A stretch of 64,000 bases of DNA from positions 1 through 64,000 of the forward strand of contig NZ_AUMQ01000030.1 in assembly GCF_000430765.1 (NCBI RefSeq). Reading direction: 5' to 3'. Source of the stretch: Peribacillus kribbensis DSM 17871 (GTDB lineage Bacteria; Bacillota; Bacilli; Bacillales; DSM-1321). Under the pieces are notes generated by a model. The model saw only the letters and a program-made list of their open reading frames with translations, was not told the DNA's origin and did no database searches. Shown here in pieces: positions 36,788 through 46,181 of the stretch. Positions within the stretch are counted from its first letter, which is position 1; each line of letters opens with the position of its first letter. The position numbers and the translations under genes were made by a program.

Positions 36788-37019
36788 AACAAACGTGAGG
36801 AGGCATCTAAAATAGACGCTATGGATATCCGATAACTTTTTAGCTGTGAATTTTATAGCAATAAAGTACTCTGCCTGTGGTCAGAGCAGCGGGACCAATA
36901 TGTCTATTTTTAGATCACATCACCTCATGTAATGGAAGCCTTTTGCATTTTTTTGCATAGGCATATTACCCGTCTAATCAAACCAAGCACAGGCAGAGCC
37001 TGTGCTTTTTCCCTTTTTT
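36788..37019 (+). ncRNA. Leader RNA with attenuator upstream of ABC-F gene
   Basis: Structured 5' leader. A long outer stem joins TGAGG (36796-36800) to CCTCA (36923-36927) and ATCTAAAATAGAC (36805-36817) to GTCTATTTTTAGAT (36902-36915). A Rho-independent terminator (AAGCACAGGC AGA GCCTGTGCTT, 36985-37007, then T-rich) ends 33 bases before the gene. An internal segment CTCTGCCTGTG (36869-36879) is the exact reverse complement of CACAGGCAGAG (36988-36998), the left arm of the terminator, so an antiterminator of 11 bp can form instead. This is the architecture of ribosome-dependent attenuators of antibiotic-resistance ABC-F genes. No T-box motif is present. Confidence 0.75.
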
Positions 37020-37051
37020 AAGGAAAAACAAGAAAGACGGGAGGAATCGAT

Positions 37052-38845
37052 ATGAGTTTGATAAAAGCCGAAAATGTTACCGTAGAATTGAACGGAATGA
37101 AAATTATAGAAAATGCAGCCCTTCATATCCGCCAGGGAGAGCGGATTGCTTTGATTGGGAGCAATGGAATTGGAAAAACCACTTTTCTGCTTGCTATACT
37201 GGGCAGGCTGCCGATAGCGAAAGGGACGATATCCAGGGAGCTGTCCGCGGAGGAAATAGGCCTCATGCTGGATGACGATCATCCTTTTGAAGGAACTGTC
37301 ATGGATTTTATGCGGGAAGGCAATGAAACCTGTTCCAGACTGAAGGAAAGAATTGAGCAATTAAACACCCAATGGACGGAAAGAAGCGGGGACGAACTCT
37401 TTATTGAGGAATATAATGATCTTCTCCAGCAGTACAGTGATGTAAATGGATATGACTGGGAGCTATCCATAGAGCGTATTTTAAAAGAATTAAAAGTAAG
37501 CGAAGATCTCTGGGGAAATCTCTATTCATCCTTGAGCGGAGGGCAGAAAACCCGGGTAAAGCTCGCAAGGCTGATGGTATTGAGGCCTAAGCTCCTGATC
37601 CTGGATGAGCCCACCAACCACCTGGATGTTGAATCAGTGGAGTGGCTGGCAGGCTGGCTGAATGAATACAGGGGCACCGTGTTATTTATCTCGCATGAGA
37701 GGGAGTTTATTGATAAGACTGCTACGGCTGTATATGAACTTACCGAAACAGGCACACATCGCTATGATGGAGGGTACTCGGCATATCGTACCTTGAAGGA
37801 TGAGGAAATCAAAACTGCTCAATCGCTTTATCAGAAGCAGCAGCAGGAGCGTAAAAAGCTGATTGAAATCATCCAGCAATATAAGCAGTACTATCAAAAG
37901 GCATCCGGTGCAGCGAGTGTCAGGGATCCTTACGCCCAAAAGCAGGCGGGCAGGCAGGCAGCACAGGTAAAGGCAAAGGAGAAGGCGCTTGAGAAATTGG
38001 ACCAGGCCCGGATTGAAAAGCCGAGGGAAAAAAAGAAAATTGAAGCCGGGTTTGAAAGCGAGTCATTTGACGGGAAGCAGATGGCTGCTTTCAAGGATGT
38101 AACATTCTCTTATAATGAGTCTCCTTTATTTGAAAACATTCATTTATATATCCATCGCGGAGAAAGGATAGCCGTAACCGGCCGGAATGGTTCAGGAAAG
38201 ACTACCCTGCTTAAGCTATTATCTGGAAGACTTGTGCCGGATAAGGGAATCATTATCCTGAATCCCCAGCTCAAAATTGGCTATTTTATGCAGGAGCTTG
38301 AGGGACTGTCAAAAGAAAATACCATCCTTGAAGAAATCCTGGGTATAAAAGAAATGACCCAGGAAGAAGCAAGGACCATCCTGGCATGCTTTTTATTCAG
38401 AAGAGATGATGTTTTTAAAAAAATTGAGTCGCTCAGTATGGGAGAAAAGTGCAGGGTTGCCTTTGTAAAGCTGTATTTCTCCGACGCGAACCTTCTTGTC
38501 CTCGATGAGCCGACCAACTATCTCGATATTCATGCGAGAGAACAGATTGAAGAGGCCCTGATGGGGTATCACGGCTCAGTGGTCATGGTCTCTCACGATC
38601 CGTATCTGCTGCGCAAAGTGTCCAACAGGGTTCTTCACATCAATCAAGGGAACTTACAGGATTTCACAGGCGGCTATAAAGAATGGGAAAAGTATGAAAA
38701 AAGGGATGCCAGGGAACAGGAGCGTACCAATGAGAAAATTCTCCTGGAACTGAAGCTCGCTGAATTGCTGAGTGATGAAGAAGAAAACTTGGAGGCAGTC
38801 CTGGCTGTAAAAAGACAGCTTGTTCAGCTAAATAAATTACGTTAA
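37052..38845 (+). CDS. ABC-F ribosome-protection ATPase
   Basis: 597 residues with two ABC domains and no membrane segments. Domain 1: Walker A GSNGIGKTT, signature LSGGQKTRV, Walker B LLILDEPTNH. Domain 2: Walker A GRNGSGKTT, signature LSMGEKCRV, Walker B LLVLDEPTNY. The inter-domain linker (about 250-335) is long, basic and helical, as in antibiotic-resistance ABC-F proteins (VmlR, Vga, Msr). It probably protects the ribosome from A/P-site drugs, but the drug class cannot be deduced. GGGAGGAATCG SD; the leader suggests drug-induced expression. Confidence 0.9.
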   Translation: MSLIKAENVTVELNGMKIIENAALHIRQGERIALIGSNGIGKTTFLLAILGRLPIAKGTISRELSAEEIGLMLDDDHPFEGTVMDFMREGNETCSRLKERIEQLNTQWTERSGDELFIEEYNDLLQQYSDVNGYDWELSIERILKELKVSEDLWGNLYSSLSGGQKTRVKLARLMVLRPKLLILDEPTNHLDVESVEWLAGWLNEYRGTVLFISHEREFIDKTATAVYELTETGTHRYDGGYSAYRTLKDEEIKTAQSLYQKQQQERKKLIEIIQQYKQYYQKASGAASVRDPYAQKQAGRQAAQVKAKEKALEKLDQARIEKPREKKKIEAGFESESFDGKQMAAFKDVTFSYNESPLFENIHLYIHRGERIAVTGRNGSGKTTLLKLLSGRLVPDKGIIILNPQLKIGYFMQELEGLSKENTILEEILGIKEMTQEEARTILACFLFRRDDVFKKIESLSMGEKCRVAFVKLYFSDANLLVLDEPTNYLDIHAREQIEEALMGYHGSVVMVSHDPYLLRKVSNRVLHINQGNLQDFTGGYKEWEKYEKRDAREQERTNEKILLELKLAELLSDEEENLEAVLAVKRQLVQLNKLR

Positions 38846-38849
38846 CCTA

Positions 38850-38898
38850 AATGCTCTTTTTGTAAACGAGTGACTATGTTTACAAAAAGAACATTTTT
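38850..38898 (+). terminator. Terminator of the ABC-F gene
   Basis: TCTTTTTGTAAAC / GTTTACAAAAAGA long stem with terminal T5. Confidence 0.85.
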
Positions 38899-38958
38899 CA
38901 TTAAGAATGAAGTTTAATTCCAGGCTGGAGGACTGCTCCAATTTTACATATGAATCAA

Positions 38959-40500
38959 TCAATTCACAATCTGATTCCCATTGACAGCAGGAAAAATGAT
39001 CTGGAAGGTGGTTCCTTTGTTGATCTCGCTATGTACTAATATTCTTCCCTGGTGGTTTTGGATAATTTTATAGCTGACCATAAGGCCGAGCCCATTGCCG
39101 GAATCCTTGGTTGTATTAAATGGCTCGCCAAGCTTTTTGACTTGCTCTGGTGTCATACCAATCCCGGTATCCCTGATTGAGATGATCATTTCAGAAGAAG
39201 TCTTGGCGGCTGAGACGATAATATTTCCGCCATTCGGAAGTGCCTCAATTCCATTTTTAATAATATTTAAAAATACCTGCTTTAATTGATTCTTTTCTCC
39301 ATATATGTAAATGTTCTCGTCAGGCAGGTCGCTGCTGATAATCACTGCATTTAATGCAGCCTCGGCTTCAAGAAGCTTGATGACGCTCCGGAGAATTTCA
39401 GGTGCGCTGCATTCACTGTAATTAGTGGCGTGAGGCTTAGCAAATACCATGAATTCACTGACGATAAAATTAATGCGGTCTACCTCCTCAAGGATGGTAT
39501 CGGCATACAGCAGCTTTTTTTCAGAATGGGACGTGCTAAGGAGCTGGACAAAGCCTTTAACGGTTGTAAGGGGATTCCTTATTTCGTGGGCAATTCCGGC
39601 TGCCAATTCACCGACAAGTGAAAGCTTCTCCGCCTTCCTCAGCATTTCTTCTGTACGCTTCTTCTCGGTGATATCATACTGAATCGATAGATGCTGATAG
39701 GTTTTTCCATGGATGTCTGTCAAGGGGACAATTGTGGTATCCACCCAATAGAGCGTCCCATCCTTCGCTTTATTCAAAATCTCTCCTTTCCAGGGCTTGC
39801 CCTCTGTAATGGACTTTCGAATTTCCTTGAAAAAAGAGGGAGGATGAAAGCCGGAATTTAGAATTTCATGCTCCTGGCCAATAAGCTCTGCTCTTGAATA
39901 TTTAGTAATCTCGCAAAACTTTTCATTCGCATAGGTAATCACATCCAGGCTGTCAGTGATGGCAAAGATGGTTGCCTCATTTAAGGCATTTTTAAAATCT
40001 GCCAGCTCCTTTAGCGTTATATTAAGATCCTCGGTTGATTCATCCAATGCGAATTTGGTCGTGGAAAAGCGGTCTATGTACAGCTTTGTAATGGTCCCCG
40101 CCACAAGTTCAATTAATGAATCAGCCTGGCGGATGACATCAAAGAGAGCCTTTGTGGAAATCCGCATGGACGCGGCTTCTTCCTCAAGAAGGTCTAAAAG
40201 AATTGAACGGATGCATGATCCAAAAGAAGTTAATAGATCAAGCGAGACATCAGAACTGATTGCCTTCTGCCCGAGGACATCCGCCCAGGATGCCAGGGAA
40301 TTTCTAACCTCTATATCCCGGGAAATCATATAATCCCCGATATGATAAAACATTTCTTCAAGCAGAGAGTCCCTGTCGCTGATTTTAATATTGATAAGGC
40401 TGCAAATAATCCCCCCGATTGGAACTTCCATGGTTTTTTCGGCCAAGTGCCTGCTGTTTTTTTTGATTTTTTTACCAATCAAACTAGATTGATAATCCAT
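38959..40500 (-). CDS. PAS-domain sensor histidine kinase (cytoplasmic)
   Basis: 513 residues with no membrane segment. The first 170 residues are helical and resemble RsbR-like or globin-like sensor N-termini, which I cannot assign firmly. A PAS/PAC domain follows (about 175-280, VITYANEKFCEITKYSRAEL). HisKA with phosphoacceptor His305 (GIAHEIRNPLTTVKGF) and HATPase_c (NIIKNGIEALPNGG, RDTGIGM, GNGLGLMVSYKI). No response regulator is adjacent; it looks like the orphan sporulation-kinase class of Bacillus feeding a phosphorelay, an inference from architecture. Confidence 0.88.
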   Translation of the reverse strand: MDYQSSLIGKKIKKNSRHLAEKTMEVPIGGIICSLINIKISDRDSLLEEMFYHIGDYMISRDIEVRNSLASWADVLGQKAISSDVSLDLLTSFGSCIRSILLDLLEEEAASMRISTKALFDVIRQADSLIELVAGTITKLYIDRFSTTKFALDESTEDLNITLKELADFKNALNEATIFAITDSLDVITYANEKFCEITKYSRAELIGQEHEILNSGFHPPSFFKEIRKSITEGKPWKGEILNKAKDGTLYWVDTTIVPLTDIHGKTYQHLSIQYDITEKKRTEEMLRKAEKLSLVGELAAGIAHEIRNPLTTVKGFVQLLSTSHSEKKLLYADTILEEVDRINFIVSEFMVFAKPHATNYSECSAPEILRSVIKLLEAEAALNAVIISSDLPDENIYIYGEKNQLKQVFLNIIKNGIEALPNGGNIIVSAAKTSSEMIISIRDTGIGMTPEQVKKLGEPFNTTKDSGNGLGLMVSYKIIQNHQGRILVHSEINKGTTFQIIFPAVNGNQIVN

Positions 40501-40773
40501 TCTGTTCCCTCCCCCAAACCATAAAAGTCTATCATCCTCCTAGTTAGACAAGAAGACCTAAAATACCTTCTTCTATTTCAAAAGTCGCAGATTTATTTTT
40601 AGTTTATAAGGAAAAAAGGCACTTTTTCTCCCATGCTGCCGGGAGAGAAGGTAACAGATTTTATACTGATAAGGATTACTTGGATTTGTTATGGTTTATA
40701 GAATTTTAAATCAATATTAAACTACGATAAGTAAGAATTCCTAAAACAGACTGGTATGATCATTTAAAAGAGC
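40501..40773. other. AT-rich intergenic region
   Basis: Promoter side of the histidine kinase gene. No gene or notable element seen before the repeat at 40774. Confidence 0.5.
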
Positions 40774-41097
40774 TGTTGATCTCCTTTCCAGATGCTTCGC
40801 TTTCCGCGGGGCGGGCGGTGAGCCTCCTCGCCGCAAGCGCCTGCGGGGTCTCACCTGTCCCTAATCCCGCTGAGAAAAGCGGAGAACGGTGCTTTTCTAA
40901 CCATATAAATGGAGGGAAGGATGAACATGTAAATTAATTAGAAAATATCACATGTTGAAAAGCAGAGACCCGACAAGCATAAGGCGAGCAGGACGTGGGA
41001 AGCGTTTTCCTTCCCATGGCCTGTTTGATTTATGACTCGAGGGTCTAAAGTCTCGCAGCTGGATCAAGGAGTCTTCGCACCTTCCACTCCAATCAAC
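40774..41097 (+). repeat. Family A repeat interrupted by an inverted family B repeat
   Basis: The outer parts are family A: left GTTGATCTCCTTTCC...GGGGTCTCACCTGTCCC (40774-40862) and right AAGGAGTCTTCGCACC...CAATCAAC (about 41066-41097). Between them, about 40870-41064, lies a family B element in reverse orientation: AAAAGCGGAGAACGGTGCTT at the left, then AGCATAAGGCGAGC, TGGGAAGCG, CTTCCCATGG and GCAGCTGGAT. The same B blocks appear forward in the 54.1-55.2 kb cluster. Confidence 0.75.
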
Positions 41098-41384
41098 AGG
41101 TTCTCTCAATTTGTATTGCTGTGTAAGAATGTATTAAAAACTATTATCGTTTTGGTTAAAGGTGACTATCCAATAGTGGAGTACTTCAAATAGTAGTGTC
41201 AATTCAAAATATTCCATCCTTCTCTGTATGTTTATAGGAAGGGAATGACAGGGTATTGGAAAAAGAATGTCTTAATAATGTCCCAAAGCTGATACAAGGC
41301 TGATAATATTTCGGGATTGTATAAAAATAAACAGGAAAGTTCGCGGCCGATATCGCTTGGCCGAGAGAAGGGGAGGCATAATCC

Positions 41385-42038
41385 ATGAAGGTGTTAGTGA
41401 TAGGAGCCCATGGGCAGATCGGGCAGCATCTTATGCGGCTGCTCAGTGAAAATCAGGATCATTCAGTCCGTGCTATGGTCAGGAAACAGGAACAGGCAGA
41501 ATACTTTGAAGGAATTGGCGCAGAGGCTGTTTTTGCAGATTTAGAAGGGAAGCCTGAGGAGCTGGCAAAGGCGATGGAAGGCTGCGATGCCGTCATCTTT
41601 ACCGCAGGATCAGGCGGGAAAACAGGCTACGATAAAACTCTTCTGATTGATTTGGATGGAGCAGTAAAATCAATAGAAGCCGCTGAGCAGGCAGGTATCC
41701 GCCGCTTTATCATGGTCAGTGCCTTTCAGGCACATAAGAGGGAAAATTGGAATCAGGATATAAAGCCATATTACGTCGCAAAGCATTATGCGGACAAGGT
41801 TCTGGAACAGAGTAATCTGACTTATACAATTATCCGTCCGGGAGGACTCTTGAATGAGCCGGGGACAGGATTGATTGAAGCAGCTGAAAACCTTGAGCGG
41901 GGAACGATATCACGGGATGATGTGGCCAGTACGATCATGGCGGCCCTTGATGAGGAAGCCGTATACAATGCGTCCTTCGATCTTATAAATGGCGGGAAGG
42001 CAATTAAGGAAGCTTTACAGAGTTTTAAAAAGGAATAA
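41385..42038 (+). CDS. NAD(P)-binding SDR-like protein (YhfK/YwnB type)
   Basis: 217 residues, atypical SDR. Rossmann start MKVLVIGAHGQIGQHLMRLL, NmrA-like core (DAVIFTAGSGGKTG, RRFIMVSAFQAHKRENW) and IIRPGGLLNEPGTG. The usual YxxxK is present as YYVAKHYADK. Likely an NAD(P)-dependent reductase or redox sensor with unknown substrate. GGGGAGG lies before the ATG. Confidence 0.9.
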   Translation: MKVLVIGAHGQIGQHLMRLLSENQDHSVRAMVRKQEQAEYFEGIGAEAVFADLEGKPEELAKAMEGCDAVIFTAGSGGKTGYDKTLLIDLDGAVKSIEAAEQAGIRRFIMVSAFQAHKRENWNQDIKPYYVAKHYADKVLEQSNLTYTIIRPGGLLNEPGTGLIEAAENLERGTISRDDVASTIMAALDEEAVYNASFDLINGGKAIKEALQSFKKE

Positions 42039-42043
42039 ATAAG

Positions 42044-42090
42044 AAAGAGGCTGTTCTTCTGGCATTACCCTGAGGAATAGCCTCTTTTTT
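42044..42090. terminator. Bidirectional terminator
   Basis: AAAGAGGCTGTTC / GAATAGCCTCTTT with T6, between the SDR gene and the converging 589-aa gene. Confidence 0.85.
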
Positions 42091-42096
42091 GAATGA

Positions 42097-43866
42097 TTAG
42101 TAATGAAATGCATACAAGCATCTAGTGAAGTGGTAATAAAGCAGGGAAGCCTCGCCAGGCAGTTCGCCATGTCCCTGCACCTGAACTTCCATATCCCGGC
42201 CCCAAACCTGTGAGCTGTCGTTATTCGGATTATAAAAATAAACTCTTATATTTCCCTCAGGGTCTGGAGCTACTCTTTGAATCAGAATTGCATGAGCTCC
42301 CAATGCTTTCTCGTCCCTATCATAAATCAAGATCCCGGCTGGCTGCGGAAGCATGCGCTGGATGTTTTCTAAGGAGGCTGGATGGTAGTATCGATAAAAA
42401 AGAGTCAAAAAGGAAGGGCAGCTGTGCAAATCAGCAAATCCAGCCAATACTCCAGGGCCATAAAAAGCAGGATTGACCCATTTATGGGGATCTTCATCCC
42501 GGGATCCTGCCAGCCTCAGACACTCCCCATACAGGGCATTAAGATGCGGGAGCAGAACGATTGAAACCGGGTCCATTGGGATCGAATAATTTAATTCTTC
42601 CATTCTTAATTGGGAGGAGAGAAGGAGGCTCCCCTCGAAGAAGAGGCTGATTTCATTGTCAGAAATGGCTTTGAGATAAAGCCTAGCCAAATGGACGGGG
42701 TCCGTCTGAGACCAGAAACTGATTGCCCGTGTCGATTGGCAGGATGGATTATACCCCTGCCCGACACCAAGCGGCTGGCCCAGAACCAGAATGATGCCTG
42801 AAACAAGATGTGCGTGAATATCAGCATTTTTCTCATTTCTATATATGAGTTCTAAACGATGTTTAACAGAGGAGCAGGGAGCCGTGATCAGGAGCAATTC
42901 AAGAAGGGAAACCATCTCATCCGTCAAAATGTCTCTTTCCAGCATTCTTGATAAAGCATAAACTGTCTGTTTTGTATCCACAGTAACCGCAGAAGTTATC
43001 AGTTTTTTGATAAGAGGGATATTCTTCTGAAGGTTATCCCTTCCCCATGAAGTCAAACCCAGGGCATCAGGGAGAAGATCCGGGTACTGAACATTAATAA
43101 ATTGGATCAGGGACACGTGGCTTGCTGACACAATTCCTGTATCCAGCATGGATTTACTGCAGTGCAGGGCCTCCATCTTGAATTCTTCTTTAGTCAAAAA
43201 AGAGGCGGAACGAGAACTCACTGCTTTTGCATACTTGATGAATTTTTCGGGACAGTCACGGCCCTTATCCAGCATTTCCAGGCCGGAATAAATCAGGGAC
43301 TCGATCTTCGCTGTTGTAATTCCCCTTTGTACTTCCAGTTTTTCTATTTCTTCTATGATTGAGTTTAAGACTTCGAGGCTGGAATACCGTTTCGTAATAA
43401 ACTCCATCATGAGCCGTCCGGGATGCCTTTGCCCCTTTTGTTTAACTCTTGCTTCTTCTGTTTCCTTTTCAAAAAGAAGATCTATATTCAGTGCGATCAC
43501 TTTATCAAGATAAAGCTGGGCTTCCCCCGGCGAAACTGTGTGATGGCTGTATGCGCCCAGGGCAATTGCGAGAATCCTAAGATTGCTGATAACTTCTGCG
43601 GCTGAGTCTGCTGTATCTGCTTCCAAAGTGCCTCTGACAAGTGGAGGATTCAGACTTCTTATATCATGCCAGGGAGTGCCCGAAAAGAAATGATGGCGGT
43701 CCAGCTCGGGAGCATGATTATAAAGAATTTCCATTCCTGAACGGCTGTGGAGGAGTTCATGGGCTTTAGCAAGAATCTGATTGCGAATGCGATGGGGCCC
43801 ATTTCCCGTTATGAATAGGTTTATCAGATAAGGGAGTTCTTCCTCCCGGAATTGGTTCAGGCCCAT
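42097..43866 (-). CDS. Uncharacterised protein with papain-like Cys/His/Asn motifs, paralogue 2
   Basis: 589 residues, no signal peptide. The first 350 residues are helical. The C-terminal part has GVGQGYNPSCQSTRAISFW, in which Gln370 and Cys376 are six residues apart as in the papain oxyanion-Gln/Cys pair; His525 in LGAHAILIQRVA; and YFYNPNNDSSQVWG (Asn546-Asp550), similar to the papain Asn-Ser-Trp-Gly end. HKWVNPAFYG is also shared with the 699-codon paralogue. I do not recognise a named family. A cysteine peptidase, transpeptidase or amide-forming enzyme is inferred from the motif order only. It follows the paralogue after a terminator. Confidence 0.75.
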   Translation of the reverse strand: MGLNQFREEELPYLINLFITGNGPHRIRNQILAKAHELLHSRSGMEILYNHAPELDRHHFFSGTPWHDIRSLNPPLVRGTLEADTADSAAEVISNLRILAIALGAYSHHTVSPGEAQLYLDKVIALNIDLLFEKETEEARVKQKGQRHPGRLMMEFITKRYSSLEVLNSIIEEIEKLEVQRGITTAKIESLIYSGLEMLDKGRDCPEKFIKYAKAVSSRSASFLTKEEFKMEALHCSKSMLDTGIVSASHVSLIQFINVQYPDLLPDALGLTSWGRDNLQKNIPLIKKLITSAVTVDTKQTVYALSRMLERDILTDEMVSLLELLLITAPCSSVKHRLELIYRNEKNADIHAHLVSGIILVLGQPLGVGQGYNPSCQSTRAISFWSQTDPVHLARLYLKAISDNEISLFFEGSLLLSSQLRMEELNYSIPMDPVSIVLLPHLNALYGECLRLAGSRDEDPHKWVNPAFYGPGVLAGFADLHSCPSFLTLFYRYYHPASLENIQRMLPQPAGILIYDRDEKALGAHAILIQRVAPDPEGNIRVYFYNPNNDSSQVWGRDMEVQVQGHGELPGEASLLYYHFTRCLYAFHY

Positions 43867-43972
43867 TAGAATTCGTTCCTTTCAGTTGGAAGGTTATTAT
43901 ATTATAGACATCACGCAGAGAAAATCTACAGGAGAATTTTCTGATAATTCCTAAATTATGTTTTTCTTGATT

Positions 43973-44004
43973 AAAAAAAGCAAGTCTCCTGTAAGAAGAC
44001 TTGC
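43973..44004 (-). terminator. Terminator after paralogue 1
   Basis: GCAAGTCT / AGACTTGC with T7 on the minus strand. A second hairpin TTCAGAATG / CATTCTGAA lies at 44056-44078. Confidence 0.8.
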
Positions 44005-44107
44005 CAAAGCAGTTAAAGAAAATTCCTTTGTTCCTATAAAAAGAAAAAGAAAAAGGTTCAGAATGGTCTCATTCTGAACCCTTTTGCCGCCATATAAAGT
44101 TTGGCTT

Positions 44108-46075
44108 TTATTCAGCCCATGTATAGGATTCGCCCCAGCTTTCCTTCGCAATATTTTTAATTTCCTCGACGATGCTGTCCTCGACCATATAGGTATCGCC
44201 CTGTTCATACGGGTTATAGTGGAAGGCATACATACGGGAGACAAATTGGTGAAACGGAAGAGAGGCTTCGCCCTCATTTTCTCCATTTCCTGCTACGCTC
44301 GGTTCAATACCCTGCCCCCAATTCTGCCCGCTGTCATTGTTAGGATTGTAGAAATAAATCCTGTATTCCCCTGACGGATCCTCAGCAATACGCTGGATGG
44401 AGACTGCATGGAGCCCGAGCAGGCTTGCGTGAACATTTGTGATATAAATACCCACCGGGTTCGGATAAATCAATTGGTAGCCTTCGTTATAGTCGGGATG
44501 ATGGGTGGCATAAAACAATCGGACAAATGCGTCAAACTCGGTTACATAGCCGGTTATAGGATCAATCAAATTCAAGAAGCCTCTAGGGATCCATTCTCCA
44601 TAAAATTCAGGATTCACCCATTTATGGCCGTCTTCTCCGCGCAAAAGAGTTTTCTTCATCATTTCATTGTAGATTTTATCCAGATGCGGGACTAGGACCT
44701 TGGAAACAGGATCTAAATCCTGGTGGATGTCTCCGCCGGCGACACCATCCTCCAGTTCGCTGGAGTGGATGACCTCTCCTTCAAAAGTCATGTCGATATC
44801 ATTGTCGCGGGCTCCTCGGGCAATGTTTTCAAGAAGCTGGCCGATTCCATGCTGGGCCCAAAGACTGATTGCCCTTGCAGATTGACATGTAGGATTTAAA
44901 CCCTGGCCAACCCCGAGGGGCTGTCCGAGAGCACTGATCGTTCCAGCAACAAGAATGCCGTTTGCGGAAATGCCTGCTTTCCTGAATTCAGGTTTTAACA
45001 GGACCCTTTTGACCCTCTGGTGAATATCAAGCTCCAATAAGCGGCGGAGAGCCGGAACAATTGGATCCTGGGTCAGCACACCCCTGTCGAGCATTTTTCC
45101 GAGACCATAAATGGCCTGGCACGTCTGCGGGAATATGGCCAGAAGGATGATGTCATGCACTAAATCCTTCTGTTGATTAAAGCTCGCGGTGCCTGTTTCA
45201 GATAAACCAAGAGCTGCTGGAATCAAGCCGGGATCTGCCCGGTTAATAAATCGGATAAAGGTTGCATGGTAGGGTGATACAAGCCCGGTTTCACGAATGG
45301 AAGAGGCAAAGCTTTTTGCTTCACTTTCCAGATCTGATGCCTCCATATTTCTTAAGCTGCTCTGATATTCGCGGATCCCTTCGGCTTCTTCGCTCAAAGG
45401 TGTAGGTGCATCGATGGCTTTCTGGAATTTCTTGAGTGACCCTTTGACCGCTTCATCAATATTGGAATCCACCATATTTTTTGCCATAACGATCATATGC
45501 TTGATCTTGTCGACCATGATCGGCCGCTGTACAGTCAGGCGTTCAATTTCTCCTACAATTTTATCAGCTATTGCATTATAGGAAAGCTCAGAACCTAAGT
45601 ATTTAAAAAGCCTCTCTGCGCGCTGCATATGCTCTCCGCCTTCTACACGCGCGGCTTCTGTTTCAGGAGGGAAAAGAAGGTCGAGATTCAGGGCAAGTAC
45701 TTCGTTCAGGAACGATTTAGCTTCTTCCTGGGATAGACTGCTATGTTCATAGTCTCCTTTTGCAATGGAGAGCATTCTCATTTCACTTAACAGCTCGATG
45801 ATTGAGTTTACGCCTTTTACCTTAAGGGAGCCTCCTACAAGCGGCGGCTGGAGTTTGGAAGCATCTTCCCACGGACCGCTGTGGAATACGCCGGCTTCGT
45901 CAAACATCGGAGCTTGCTGATAAAGAATATCGAGTCCCTCATCGGTTTCTGCCAGCTCAATGGCCAATTGAAAAACATTGGTTTGATACATGCTTTTTGC
46001 AAACGGCTTCGCCTGCTGCAGAGATTCAAGGGCTGCTTGGAATTTTTCGGCCACACTCATAGTTTCAGTGCCCAT
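44108..46075 (-). CDS. Uncharacterised protein with papain-like Cys/His/Asn motifs, paralogue 1
   Basis: 655 residues from the ATG at 46075 (GGAGG 10 bases upstream; the open frame extends 44 codons further without an SD). Helical N-terminal region, then GQPLGVGQGLNPTCQSARAI with Gln391 and Cys397 spaced six apart, GHKWVNPEFYG, LGLHAVSIQRIAEDPSG (His556) and FYNPNNDSGQNWGQG (Asn577-Asp581, then Trp-Gly). The order Gln-Cys, His, Asn/Asp-x-WG is that of papain-fold enzymes. Similar along its length to the 589-aa product. It follows an ATP-grasp ligase gene by 106 bases, so the pair probably acts in one pathway that makes or remodels an amide bond. Function not known. Confidence 0.77.
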   Translation of the reverse strand: MGTETMSVAEKFQAALESLQQAKPFAKSMYQTNVFQLAIELAETDEGLDILYQQAPMFDEAGVFHSGPWEDASKLQPPLVGGSLKVKGVNSIIELLSEMRMLSIAKGDYEHSSLSQEEAKSFLNEVLALNLDLLFPPETEAARVEGGEHMQRAERLFKYLGSELSYNAIADKIVGEIERLTVQRPIMVDKIKHMIVMAKNMVDSNIDEAVKGSLKKFQKAIDAPTPLSEEAEGIREYQSSLRNMEASDLESEAKSFASSIRETGLVSPYHATFIRFINRADPGLIPAALGLSETGTASFNQQKDLVHDIILLAIFPQTCQAIYGLGKMLDRGVLTQDPIVPALRRLLELDIHQRVKRVLLKPEFRKAGISANGILVAGTISALGQPLGVGQGLNPTCQSARAISLWAQHGIGQLLENIARGARDNDIDMTFEGEVIHSSELEDGVAGGDIHQDLDPVSKVLVPHLDKIYNEMMKKTLLRGEDGHKWVNPEFYGEWIPRGFLNLIDPITGYVTEFDAFVRLFYATHHPDYNEGYQLIYPNPVGIYITNVHASLLGLHAVSIQRIAEDPSGEYRIYFYNPNNDSGQNWGQGIEPSVAGNGENEGEASLPFHQFVSRMYAFHYNPYEQGDTYMVEDSIVEEIKNIAKESWGESYTWAE

Positions 46076-46181
46076 TGGTTCATGTCCTCCATTCGCTATA
46101 AGTAAAGTTGGATGGTTTGTGGTAAATAAATGTTTTATCCTTGGCAATCGTATTTTTAAAAACAGTTTCCAAGCAGGTTTC

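Noticed and set aside
36788-37019. T-box or known metabolite riboswitch
   Set aside because: No T-box sequence (AGGGTGGnACCGCG), no specifier loop, and the downstream gene is an ABC-F ATPase, not an aminoacyl-tRNA or transport gene. Antiterminator attenuation explains the pairing better.
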